Shown: positions 52,517-59,499, numbered from the stretch's first letter. The stretch: 64,000 bases of DNA from an uncultured Phascolarctobacterium sp. (GCF_934190775.1 NZ_CAKPTG010000012.1:25946-89945), one strand, 5' to 3'. Made by a program: numbers and translations. Notes: generated from the sequence alone by a model not told the origin.

Positions 52517-53312
52517 ATTCGGCCACCAGCTTTTCAAGCTCCTCAAAGCTCATCGGCGTAGGAATAGCCATGTTTTCATTATGCCAGATATCGTGCGCCA
52601 GCTGGCGGTAAACACCGGCCTGAGCACTTTCCGGTGCATATTGCAGCACCGTCTGGCGATTGTTTTCCGCTTTGTTGACGATAACGTCACGCGGAATGAA
52701 AGCAATCAGCTGCGTGTGCAGGCGTTTGGCAAATTCCTGCAGCAGCTGCTGCTCGTTCGGCGTATTGCGGCCGTTGCCGATGATGCCGCCAAGACGCACG
52801 CCGCCGCGCATAGCAAAGCGCTTAACGCCCTTGGCAATGTTGTTGGCAGCATACAGGCTCATCAGCTCACCGGAAGAAACAATATATATATCGGTTGCGT
52901 AGCCTTCGCGGATAGGCACGGCAAAGCCACCGCAGACTACGTCACCTAAAACGTCATACATAATCAGGTCCTCGTCCGTCAGCACCTCCAGTGAACGCAG
53001 CTTTTCCAGCGCCACGATAATGCCGCGGCCAGCACAGCCTACACCGGGCTCAGGACCACCGGCCTCTACGCATTTAATGCCATTGTAGCCTGTATGGACA
53101 ATATCCTCTGCGGCAACCTCTTCATTGTCACGCACCATATCCAGCACAGTCTGGCTGCAGATGCGTCCCAGCAAAAGTCTGGTAGAATCATTTTTCGGGT
53201 CGCAGCCGATTTGGCACACCTTAAGACCTTCTTCGCTGAACGCAGCTGACAGATTTGATGTTGTCGTAGATTTGCCGATACCGCCCTTACCATAAATCGC
53301 AATTTTTTTCAT
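52506..53312 (-). CDS. NifH/BchL-like ATP-dependent electron donor
   Basis: 268 residues. P-loop GKGGIGKSTT (9-18), switch DPKNDSTRLLLG, and the two cysteines that bridge the dimer's [4Fe-4S] cluster: C93 (PGVGCAGRG) and C127 (GDVVCGGFAVP). R96 is the residue that is ADP-ribosylated in NifH. All catalytic features are intact, so an active ATP-driven reductase is likely. First gene of the operon, 100 bp after a MerR-type promoter: nifH-like, subunit B, subunit A, binding protein, permease, cobN-like, radical SAM. Confidence 0.93.
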   Translation of the reverse strand: MKKIAIYGKGGIGKSTTTSNLSAAFSEEGLKVCQIGCDPKNDSTRLLLGRICSQTVLDMVRDNEEVAAEDIVHTGYNGIKCVEAGGPEPGVGCAGRGIIVALEKLRSLEVLTDEDLIMYDVLGDVVCGGFAVPIREGYATDIYIVSSGELMSLYAANNIAKGVKRFAMRGGVRLGGIIGNGRNTPNEQQLLQEFAKRLHTQLIAFIPRDVIVNKAENNRQTVLQYAPESAQAGVYRQLAHDIWHNENMAIPTPMSFEELEKLVAEYGN

Positions 53313-53412
53313 TAGACATTGACCTCCATCCTATACTAAAAAACTCCTATTCAAATAGTAAGAAAATATGATATAATTTACTAGATAAAAAGGAGTGATA
53401 CTACTCCTTCTA

Positions 53413-53443
53413 ATATTAAACTATATACTAGTATTATAGTCAA
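53413..53443 (-). promoter_or_regulatory. MerR-type promoter (19-bp spacer) of the nitrogenase-like operon
   Basis: TTGACT (53443-53438), 19-bp spacer, TAATAT (53418-53413). Near-perfect 21-bp dyad ACTATAATAC-T-AGTATATAGT, the best operator of the set. It overlaps the leader of the divergent MerR gene at 53461. Confidence 0.82.
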
Positions 53444-53460
53444 GCTTATGAGGAACAATT

Positions 53461-54321
53461 ATGATTAATAAAGACAAGCGAAAGTACTTTACTGCCGGCG
53501 AATTGGCAGCAATTTTTAATATATCCAAGCAGTCATTGCTCTACTATGACAAGGTTAACCTGCTTTCACCGGATTTCGTCAGCGAAAACGGTTACCGCAA
53601 CTATTCAATTCAGCAGTTTCTGGATTTGGAAATCATTGTCAACCTGCGTGCGCTGGATATCAGCATCGCCAATATCAAAAAATATCTGGAGAACCGCAGC
53701 AAGGAGCATTTTCTGCAGCTGCTGGAGGATAAAACAGCGGAATGTCAGGCCATCATCCGCAGTAATCAGGAAATCTGCGACACCATCGAGCGCATCAAGG
53801 AGGATATGCACGTCAAGGAGCTTAATCCCTGCCGTCACATTACGCTCAGCTGGCAAAATGATCGTTTGCTGCGCCTGACGCCGCTTGCGGAAAGTGACGA
53901 CGGCAAAAGCCGCATTACCAAATTTGCCCGCCATGGGCAAAGACGCGCGCATCACAAGGGAGCCTTGCCTAATCATGCAGGCTGGGTTTTAGACCAGGAA
54001 AGCTTTTTTAAAAAGCATGAATTTCAACGTTCACAGGCTTATTTTTCCTGCGTCACCAGCGCCACCAAGCACAGACAGTCCATTAAGATGACGTTGCCTG
54101 CCGGTCTGTATCTGGAAATTATTTTTTCGGGTACCTTTTGCGAGAACGCTGAAAATTTATCCCGGCGCATCGAACGCTTTCTACAGACGAATGATTTGGA
54201 GCCTGTCGGCAATATCTATATCCTGCCCTTGGAAAACCATTGGTTCTCCTGTGACTGTGAGCAGTATGTCAACAAAATCTTCCTGAAGGTTATAGACAAG
54301 AATATGCCCTCACTGACGTAA
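53461..54321 (+). CDS. MerR-family regulator with GyrI-like effector domain (second copy)
   Basis: 286 residues, clear paralogue of 36917-37756. Winged helix YFTAGELAAIFNISKQSLLYYDK (about 9-31) and NYSIQQFLDLEIIVNL; coiled coil about 80-125; C-terminal ligand domain with LPAGLYLEIIFSGTF and NIYILPLENHWFSCDCEQY. It is divergent from the nitrogenase-like operon, and the strongest operator lies in its own leader, so autoregulation is likely. Its own -10 is TATAAT at 53372-53377 with a poor -35. The C-x-C near the end (SCDCEQ) is absent from the other copy. Confidence 0.88.
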   Translation: MINKDKRKYFTAGELAAIFNISKQSLLYYDKVNLLSPDFVSENGYRNYSIQQFLDLEIIVNLRALDISIANIKKYLENRSKEHFLQLLEDKTAECQAIIRSNQEICDTIERIKEDMHVKELNPCRHITLSWQNDRLLRLTPLAESDDGKSRITKFARHGQRRAHHKGALPNHAGWVLDQESFFKKHEFQRSQAYFSCVTSATKHRQSIKMTLPAGLYLEIIFSGTFCENAENLSRRIERFLQTNDLEPVGNIYILPLENHWFSCDCEQYVNKIFLKVIDKNMPSLT

Positions 54322-54356
54322 AAAGCTGCCGCATCGACTGATGCGACAGCTCTTTT
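54320..54356. repeat. 37-bp direct repeat/terminator, left of the toxin-antitoxin module
   Basis: AGCTGCCGCATC-gact-GATGCGACAGCT hairpin with A5 and T4 ends, a terminator for the MerR gene. All 37 bases are repeated at 54748-54784. The MerR stop codon overlaps its first bases. Confidence 0.9.
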
Positions 54357-54364
54357 GGTTCCGC

Positions 54365-54393
54365 TTGCATATAACAAAAAATAGTGCTAAAAT
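54365..54393 (+). promoter_or_regulatory. Promoter of the RNA antitoxin
   Basis: TTGCAT (54365-54370), 17-bp spacer, TAAAAT (54388-54393). Confidence 0.75.
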
Positions 54394-54399
54394 ATTAAT

Positions 54400-54492
54400 A
54401 GAAAAAGGTGTTGCCGATAGACGGCTAGCCGCATTTAATGGTTTCTTTATAAAAAATAACCGCTACTGGGCAAAAGTGGGCGGTTATTTTTT
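54400..54492 (+). ncRNA. Candidate type I RNA antitoxin
   Basis: A transcript of about 93 nt expected from the promoter at 54365-54393 to the bidirectional terminator at 54452-54491. It converges on the toxin gene and is complementary to the 3' end of the toxin mRNA. It also carries GGCTAGCCGC (54423-54432), which can pair over ten bases (one G-U) with GCGGTTAGCC in the toxin leader (54668-54659). Two contact sites and a shared terminator match the fst/RNAII arrangement. Confidence 0.65.
54452..54491. terminator. Bidirectional terminator shared by toxin and antitoxin
   Basis: AAAAATAACCGC and GCGGTTATTTTT arms, symmetrical, so it stops both RNAs. The toxin stop codon is in the stem. Confidence 0.85.
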
Positions 54493-54579
54493 ACTATGTA
54501 AATTCCCTAACGCGAAACCAAGAGCAAAACAGCCAACGCCGAAGCTCATAATCCCTAAAAAGGTATCTATGGTCAACAT
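54484..54579 (-). CDS. Small hydrophobic toxin, holin-like type I toxin
   Basis: 31 residues starting MLTIDTFLGIMSFGVGC and ending GNLHSKK: one membrane helix with a short polar, basic tail, as in holin-like/Fst-type toxins. The leader is heavily folded: CGGAGGG-actgtga-CCCTCCG, and the Shine-Dalgarno GGGGTGA is itself paired with ACCC just before the ATG, which would hold translation down as in type I toxins. -10 TATAAT is near 54698-54703 with a poor -35. The module sits between 37-bp direct repeats. Confidence 0.68.
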   Translation of the reverse strand: MLTIDTFLGIMSFGVGCFALGFALGNLHSKK

Positions 54580-54747
54580 GGGTAATCACCCCTCACGGTG
54601 AGATTTCCAGCAAAGCCGGATTTCTATAGCATCGGAGGGTCACAGTCCCTCCGTAGAGGGCTAACCGCCTACCGTTTTTGGCAGCACCATAAACATTATA
54701 TCATATTTCGTCAAATAACAAAACTGAATTTCGCTTTAAATATTGCA

Positions 54748-54784
54748 AAAAAGCTGCCGCATCGACTGATGCGACAGCTCTTTT
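54748..54784. repeat. 37-bp direct repeat/terminator, right of the toxin-antitoxin module
   Basis: Identical to 54320-54356. Here it acts as the terminator of the minus-strand gene 54791-55102 (T5 on the minus strand). Confidence 0.9.
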
Positions 54785-54790
54785 TTGTGC

Positions 54791-55102
54791 TTATTTGTGG
54801 TGGCAATGACCACTGGTTTCACCGTTCATGATTTTGCGGAAAACCTCATGCGCTTCGTCTGCGCTCTTACCGCTTTCCAATGCTTTTTTCATATGCACCA
54901 TTGCAGTGCGATACTTTGCATGTGCTTCATCCTGCGGAATGGATTCAATGTCCATCGGGTTGAACTCCATTACCTTTTTGAAGATAGCATGGATTTCGTC
55001 GCTGGATTTGCCGGCCTTTTTAGCAGCCTCCACGTGCTTCATAGCACTTTCATAACGATGCTTGCCGTGCGGATCGGTCGGAATTTCAAATTTCGGATGC
55101 AT
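54791..55102 (-). CDS. Small His-rich protein with two helical repeats
   Basis: 103 residues from the ATG at 55102 (GAGGTGA six bases upstream; a GTG nine bases before it is less likely). Two homologous units: RYESAMKHVEAAKKAGKSSD and KYRTAMVHMKKALESGKSAD, each followed by E-x-H-x-(I/V)F(K/R)K. It ends GHCHHK. Histidines are evenly placed in both repeats, which suggests metal or heme binding. No signal peptide. It has its own MerR-type promoter, so it belongs to the uptake regulon. I recognise no family. Confidence 0.75.
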   Translation of the reverse strand: MHPKFEIPTDPHGKHRYESAMKHVEAAKKAGKSSDEIHAIFKKVMEFNPMDIESIPQDEAHAKYRTAMVHMKKALESGKSADEAHEVFRKIMNGETSGHCHHK

Positions 55103-55134
55103 ATTATTCACCTCACTTCCTTGATTACAAGGAT

Positions 55135-55165
55135 AATATACACTATATTCCCGCTATAAGGTCAA
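55135..55165 (-). promoter_or_regulatory. MerR-type promoter (19-bp spacer) of the His-rich protein gene
   Basis: TTGACC (55165-55160), 19-bp spacer, TATATT (55140-55135). Dyad TATAGCGGGAATATA. Confidence 0.7.
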
Positions 55166-55193
55166 GCATATATTTTGTCTTTATCACCTGATA

Positions 55194-56294
55194 TTAGCTC
55201 TCTTTTGCTGCAGGCTGCAGACGCAGTTCAATAATTTTATTGAACTGCTGCTTCCATGCCGTCAGCATGGAAGCAAGCGTGCCTTCTTCGATTAACTCTG
55301 CTTCAACAGTATATTGCTCTGCCAAAACCTTCAGCAGCTGTTGGCCTGCCATCTGCATCTCTGCGGCGCTGATCAGCTCCCACAGATGCTGGTCTAACAG
55401 ATGCGCATACAGCGAAGTATATACCAGCATTATATCCTCTTTAGCCAGCTTTTCAGCAGCCAGCAGATATTCCGGCTTTACTACCGCAGCATCCTTTGCA
55501 CTGTAGGACTGCCACATATCGCCCGCCTTGATCTCAAAGCGTTTGAGGCGGCGGAACACGTCATGCTGCTTTGCCGGTGTGAGGCCGGATTGCTTGGCCA
55601 GCGCTTTTTTTACTGCGTTCTTCACCGTCTTGCCAATCAGCTCGCCCAGCTTGGAATGCTTGCCTGCGCCCTCCATATACAGCTCGCTTTCACTGTTGGC
55701 AATAATAATCGTCTGATCTGTACCTGAGCCGGTAGCGATACCATTAGAGTATTTACTGCCCTCCAGCAGCTCCTGAATCGCAGCAGTCTTCGCCTCAGTG
55801 CAGGTCACCAGGGCACGTGCCATTGTACCTTCCGGCATGTCGCAATCAAGCAGCAGCATAATGTTGATTGTTCCGTATTTGGGCTTAGGCTGTGGCTTGT
55901 AGTAGTCAGCAGGATCGCCTGCACGTCCTCCGTTTGTTTCAATGCCGCCGGTTACGATAGCAGTAACTGTCAGCTCCTTAAAGCTCATGGTTTCAACAAC
56001 AGCGTTTTCCATGCTTGCTGCCGTCCCCATGCCGCTCACCTTGTCCGGGTCCAGCGCCAAGCGCTTGGATACAAGGCGCATGTGCTCCACATAGGTGTCT
56101 GCCAGCATTTCGCAGGGCATGCCTGCTCCCTGCTTGGCATCATAATTATATACAGCAACGTAATCATCATGGTAGCCGCCATTATATAGCGATGTGCTTA
56201 AGATTTTGCGCGCTCCTGAAAAATAGATAACGATGCTTTTATCGTAAAAATAAACCTTATCTCCTGTCGACAAGGTACATAAATGTTCCGACAT
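55194..56294 (-). CDS. cbiZ: CbiZ-like adenosylcobinamide amidohydrolase
   Basis: 366 residues from the ATG at 56294 (AGGAGG seven bases upstream). The CbiZ domain shows SGMGTAASMENAVVETMSF, VTAIVTGGIETNGGRAGDPA, ARALVTCTEAKTAAIQELLEGSKYS and ATGSGTDQTIIIAN, a strong match to the family. CbiZ cuts the aminopropanol arm from cobinamides or cobamides so that imported corrinoids can be rebuilt with another lower ligand. About 120 C-terminal residues (about 245-366) are extra and helical, a probable accessory domain. The MerR-type promoter links corrinoid remodelling to the rest of the locus. Confidence 0.85.
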   Translation of the reverse strand: MSEHLCTLSTGDKVYFYDKSIVIYFSGARKILSTSLYNGGYHDDYVAVYNYDAKQGAGMPCEMLADTYVEHMRLVSKRLALDPDKVSGMGTAASMENAVVETMSFKELTVTAIVTGGIETNGGRAGDPADYYKPQPKPKYGTINIMLLLDCDMPEGTMARALVTCTEAKTAAIQELLEGSKYSNGIATGSGTDQTIIIANSESELYMEGAGKHSKLGELIGKTVKNAVKKALAKQSGLTPAKQHDVFRRLKRFEIKAGDMWQSYSAKDAAVVKPEYLLAAEKLAKEDIMLVYTSLYAHLLDQHLWELISAAEMQMAGQQLLKVLAEQYTVEAELIEEGTLASMLTAWKQQFNKIIELRLQPAAKES

Positions 56295-56329
56295 AATCAG
56301 CCTCCTTGAATGTGTATAATATAGAAGAT

Positions 56330-56360
56330 AGTTTACAGTATATAGTAGTAGTAGTGTCAA
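56330..56360 (-). promoter_or_regulatory. MerR-type promoter (19-bp spacer) of cbiZ
   Basis: TTGACA (56360-56355), 19-bp spacer, TAAACT (56335-56330); the spacer contains CTATATACTG. A TnpB element ends about 15 bp upstream of the -35. Confidence 0.72.
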
Positions 56361-56374
56361 GTAATTCACTGTGA

Positions 56375-57750
56375 ACCTCTCCCACTTAAAATTACTTTGT
56401 AATTTTTGAAGTGGAAGCTTCTTCTTGGGAAGTAGTTGCTTTTATTAGCCAACTATATTTACCAAGCTATCCCCGTAGTTCCTACGGTTCTTTTTATTTT
56501 TAGACTGCTTGTCTGATTCTTAGACCTTCAGCCAATATATTTTTACTTGCATTTATATCTCTATCGTGATGAGTATGACAAATTGGACAAGTCCACTCTC
56601 TTATATCAAGAGTTTTCTTGCCATCTTTATAGCCACATACAGAGCATATTTGACTTGATGGATATAATCTATCAACTTTTATTATTTCTTTACCATACCA
56701 TTTCGCTTTATACTCAAGTTTATTTATAAAACTAGCCCAAGATACATCTGCAATAGATTTTGCTAATTTATGATTATGAAGCAATCCTTTTGTATTTAAG
56801 TCTTCAATACAGATAATATCGTGGTTTTTGATAATATCCATACTTAACTTATTTAAGAAATCTGTTCTCATATTCATAATTTTTTCATGTATCTTAGCTA
56901 CTTTAATTCTTTGTTTTTGATAATTTTTAGACTCACTTAAGTTCTTATTTGATTTTTTAGCAACTAAAAATCTTTTAGATAATTTTCTCTGTTCTCTTTT
57001 TAGTTTATCTTCTAATTGTTTTCTAAATTTAAGATTTTCAATTTTTTCTCCAGTAGAAAGAATAGCCATATCTTTAATACCTAAATCAATTCCCACTGCT
57101 GAATTAGTTTTTGGTAATTCTTGAATATCTGTTTCACATAACAAAGAGATAAAATACCTACCACTTCCATTACGCGAGATAGTAGCAGATTTTATTATAC
57201 CCTCTATTTTTTTATGCACTTTAATTTTTACTAATTCTTTAAGTTTTGGAACTTTTAACCATTTTCCAAAAATATTTACAGTTCCATTTTGATTATTAGT
57301 TGTATAGCTTTGTACAGGATTTTTTTTAGATTTGAACTTAGGAAAGCCAATAGATTTATTTCTAAAAAAGTTTTTATATGCTTTGTCTAAATTCATTTGA
57401 GCATTAGCAAGAGCAAGACTATCAACTTCTTTTAGAAATTCATATTCTTTTTTATATTTTGCAGGAGTTGGATATTTTATCTTTTTATCAGGATTCCCTT
57501 TACTTTCTTCATATGTTTTAATTCTATCATTTAGCATAAGATTATAGACAAGGCGAACACAACCAAAAGTTTTACTAAAAAATATCTTTTGTTCATCGCT
57601 TGGATAAATTCTAAATTTATATGCTTTTAGCTGTATCATTAGTCCACCTCCTCACACTATTTTACACTAATATTATATCATAATTACTCAAAAATTTTCT
57701 AAAAAACAATAGGACAATTCATCACACCACTTATAGAAGTGGGTGACTTC
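56375..57750 (-). mobile_element. TnpB-only IS200/IS605-type element
   Basis: tnpB lies between two subterminal hairpins: CCACTT-atag-AAGTGG at 57727-57742 (left end for the gene) and CCACTTAAAATTAC...GTAATTTT-tg-AAGTGG at 56382-56414 (right end). Shared CCACTT/AAGTGG arms tie the two ends together. There is no tnpA, so it moves only if a transposase acts in trans. The right end downstream of tnpB is where the guide RNA (omega RNA) of such elements is encoded. Exact ends are approximate. Confidence 0.72.
56500..57639 (-). CDS. tnpB: TnpB RNA-guided nuclease of IS200/IS605-type element
   Basis: 379 residues, typical length. RuvC-like acidic residues in GIDLGIKDMAI, ICIEDLN and HDRDINASKN; zinc finger CSVCGYKDGKK...WTCPICHTHHDRD. 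The N-terminal LKAYKFRIYPSDEQK and TFGCVRLVYN are standard. All catalytic motifs are intact, so the nuclease may be active. GAGGAGG precedes the ATG. A/T-richer than the cobN region, consistent with a mobile gene. Confidence 0.93.
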   Translation of the reverse strand: MIQLKAYKFRIYPSDEQKIFFSKTFGCVRLVYNLMLNDRIKTYEESKGNPDKKIKYPTPAKYKKEYEFLKEVDSLALANAQMNLDKAYKNFFRNKSIGFPKFKSKKNPVQSYTTNNQNGTVNIFGKWLKVPKLKELVKIKVHKKIEGIIKSATISRNGSGRYFISLLCETDIQELPKTNSAVGIDLGIKDMAILSTGEKIENLKFRKQLEDKLKREQRKLSKRFLVAKKSNKNLSESKNYQKQRIKVAKIHEKIMNMRTDFLNKLSMDIIKNHDIICIEDLNTKGLLHNHKLAKSIADVSWASFINKLEYKAKWYGKEIIKVDRLYPSSQICSVCGYKDGKKTLDIREWTCPICHTHHDRDINASKNILAEGLRIRQAV

Positions 57751-57821
57751 TTGCCTGTTAGGTTTAAAAGTTCGGAAAGTGCTGCATATAGTGCTTCTAC
57801 TATCAAGATTTTTGTAGCAAA

Positions 57822-57891
57822 TTACTTTAGCACGCTAAAAAATCTCGTTTTGTGTAGATTTTCGCTGTTAAAAAATCTCGTTTTGTGTTAA
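57822..57891. repeat. Perfect 70-bp direct repeat, copy 1, upstream of an ATPase gene
   Basis: Identical over 70 bases to 59315-59384. It contains TTTAGC-ac-GCTAAA and two copies of the motif AAAAAATCTCGTTTTGTGT (57837-57855, 57870-57888). Confidence 0.95.
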
Positions 57892-57901
57892 AATAGACGT
57901 A

Positions 57902-57954
57902 GAAAAAATCTCGTTTTGTGTAGAAAATGTTGTTTTAAAAATCGCGTTTTATGT
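57902..57954. repeat. Two further AAATCTCGTTTTGTGT motif copies before the ATPase gene
   Basis: Copies at 57902-57921 (exact) and 57936-57954 (ATCGCGTTTTATGT, two changes). With the two in the 70-bp repeat they make four copies at about 32-33-bp spacing ending just before the ribosome site of 57974-59323. Confidence 0.85.
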
Positions 57955-57973
57955 TATATAAGGAGCTGAAGCC

Positions 57974-59323
57974 ATGCGCAGAAAAATTTATGATAAATTA
58001 ACGGAATGGAAAAAAAATAACGGCGAGTCCGCACTACTCATCAAAGGCGCCCGCCGTGTCGGAAAAAGCTATATTGTGGAGCAATTTGCTAAGGCTGAAT
58101 ATAAATCTTATATCTTAATCGACTTCAACCAAGCATCTAACGAAGTAAAGGATTTATTCGAGCATTTCCTTACCGACCTAGATACCTTCTTCCTCTATTT
58201 ATCAAGCATTTATAATATCAAGCTATACCCTCGCCAAACATTAATTATTTTAGACGAAGTACAGCTCTTCCCCCGCGCACGTTCTGCTATCAAATACCTT
58301 GTTGCCGACGGACGTTATGATTATATTGAAACAGGCTCATTAATATCCATAAAGAAAAATGTCAAAGATATTCTCATTCCCTCAGAAGAAGATCATCTGG
58401 AAATGTACCCTCTTGACTTTGAAGAATTTCTCTGGGCCCTAGGCAACGAAACGTTAATGAATGTAATTCGCGACTGCTTTGAAAAAAAGCGTCCTCTCGG
58501 TCAGGCTCTGCATCGCAAAGCTATGAACTATCTGCGCCAATACATCATCGTCGGCGGCATGCCACAAGCTGTTGACACCTTCATCAAGACCAATAATTTC
58601 GACAAAGTCGATAAGGTTAAGCGCAGGATTCTGAATTTATATCGTGACGATATCCGCAAGCACGCTGACAATTATGCGTTAGACGTAGAAGCTATTTTCG
58701 AGGAAATTCCTTCACAGCTCAAAAATCAGCACCAGCATTTCAAGCTTTCATCTATTAAGCAAGGCGCCCGTTTCAATGAATACAAAGACGCCATCTTCTG
58801 GCTCTCTGATGCCATGATAGCTAATAACTGCTATAATTCTACCGAACCTAATATAGGTTTGCGTTTAAATCTTGATAAACGACTGCTGAAATGCTATATG
58901 GCCGATACCGGTCTGCTCATCAGCCATGCCTTTGATGAAAACAATCTGGTCAGTGAAGAAATTTATAAAAAGCTCTTGTTCGACAAATTGGAGGTAAACA
59001 GAGGCATGATTGTGGAAAACACTGTAGCACAAATGCTTGTTGCTAGTGGTCACAAGCTCTACTTTTACGCCAATGCTTCCCGTGATGATGTAGCTTCACG
59101 TATGGAAATTGATTTTCTCATTGCCAAAAGTAAAATCAGCAATAGGCATAACATCTCCCCTATCGAAGTAAAGTCCAGCAAAAATTATACCTTATCCTCT
59201 ATCCGCAAATTCATCAATAAATATACTGAACAGCTACACACGCCTTACGTCCTGCATACCAGCGACCTAAAGGAAGAAGACGGCATTGTATATTTGCCTC
59301 TTTATATGACGCCTTTACTTTAG
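57974..59323 (+). CDS. DUF4143-type AAA ATPase with C-terminal nuclease-like domain
   Basis: 449 residues. P-loop IKGARRVGKSYIVEQF (about 23-38), Walker B LIILDEVQLFPRARSAIKYL, sensor YIETGSLISIKKNV, then DFEEFLWALG and GGMPQAVDTF. The C-terminal domain has MIVENTVAQML, ASRMEIDFLIAKSK and SPIEVKSSKNYTL, a PD-(D/E)XK-like D...E-x-K core. Third member of this family in the window. The stop codon lies inside the second copy of the 70-bp direct repeat, and four motif copies precede the gene. AAGGAG lies eight bases before the ATG. Confidence 0.87.
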   Translation: MRRKIYDKLTEWKKNNGESALLIKGARRVGKSYIVEQFAKAEYKSYILIDFNQASNEVKDLFEHFLTDLDTFFLYLSSIYNIKLYPRQTLIILDEVQLFPRARSAIKYLVADGRYDYIETGSLISIKKNVKDILIPSEEDHLEMYPLDFEEFLWALGNETLMNVIRDCFEKKRPLGQALHRKAMNYLRQYIIVGGMPQAVDTFIKTNNFDKVDKVKRRILNLYRDDIRKHADNYALDVEAIFEEIPSQLKNQHQHFKLSSIKQGARFNEYKDAIFWLSDAMIANNCYNSTEPNIGLRLNLDKRLLKCYMADTGLLISHAFDENNLVSEEIYKKLLFDKLEVNRGMIVENTVAQMLVASGHKLYFYANASRDDVASRMEIDFLIAKSKISNRHNISPIEVKSSKNYTLSSIRKFINKYTEQLHTPYVLHTSDLKEEDGIVYLPLYMTPLL

Positions 59324-59384
59324 CACGCTAAAAAATCTCGTTTTGTGTAGATTTTCGCTGTTAAAAAATCTCGTTTTGTGTTAA
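59315..59384. repeat. Perfect 70-bp direct repeat, copy 2, overlapping the 3' end of the ATPase gene
   Basis: Begins inside the last three codons of 57974-59323 (CCT TTA CTT TAG) and repeats 57822-57891 exactly, 1493 bp away. The upstream copy therefore also contains the last bases of the coding sequence. Confidence 0.95.
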
Positions 59385-59499
59385 TGCGTGCTCAGGAAAA
59401 TTTTCTATCTACTACTAACAGCCCTGAAAAAAATGCTATAATATAAGAAAATACGAATTACGATGTATATGCATAACGAACGAGAGGAGGCTATACTCC

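Noticed and set aside
49939..53312. Dinitrogen-fixing nitrogenase
   Set aside because: Subunits are about 430 residues, no nifB/E/N genes are present, and the neighbours are transport and chelatase genes.
54341..54601. Plus-strand 86-codon frame across the toxin locus
   Set aside because: It reads through the bidirectional terminator and has no ribosome site; the minus-strand 31-codon toxin with its leader structure explains the region better.
57837..59383. Possible CRISPR from the AAATCTCGTTTTGTGT repeats
   Set aside because: Only short runs of copies (four before and two after the gene), linkers partly identical, and they flank a single ATPase gene in 70-bp direct repeats.
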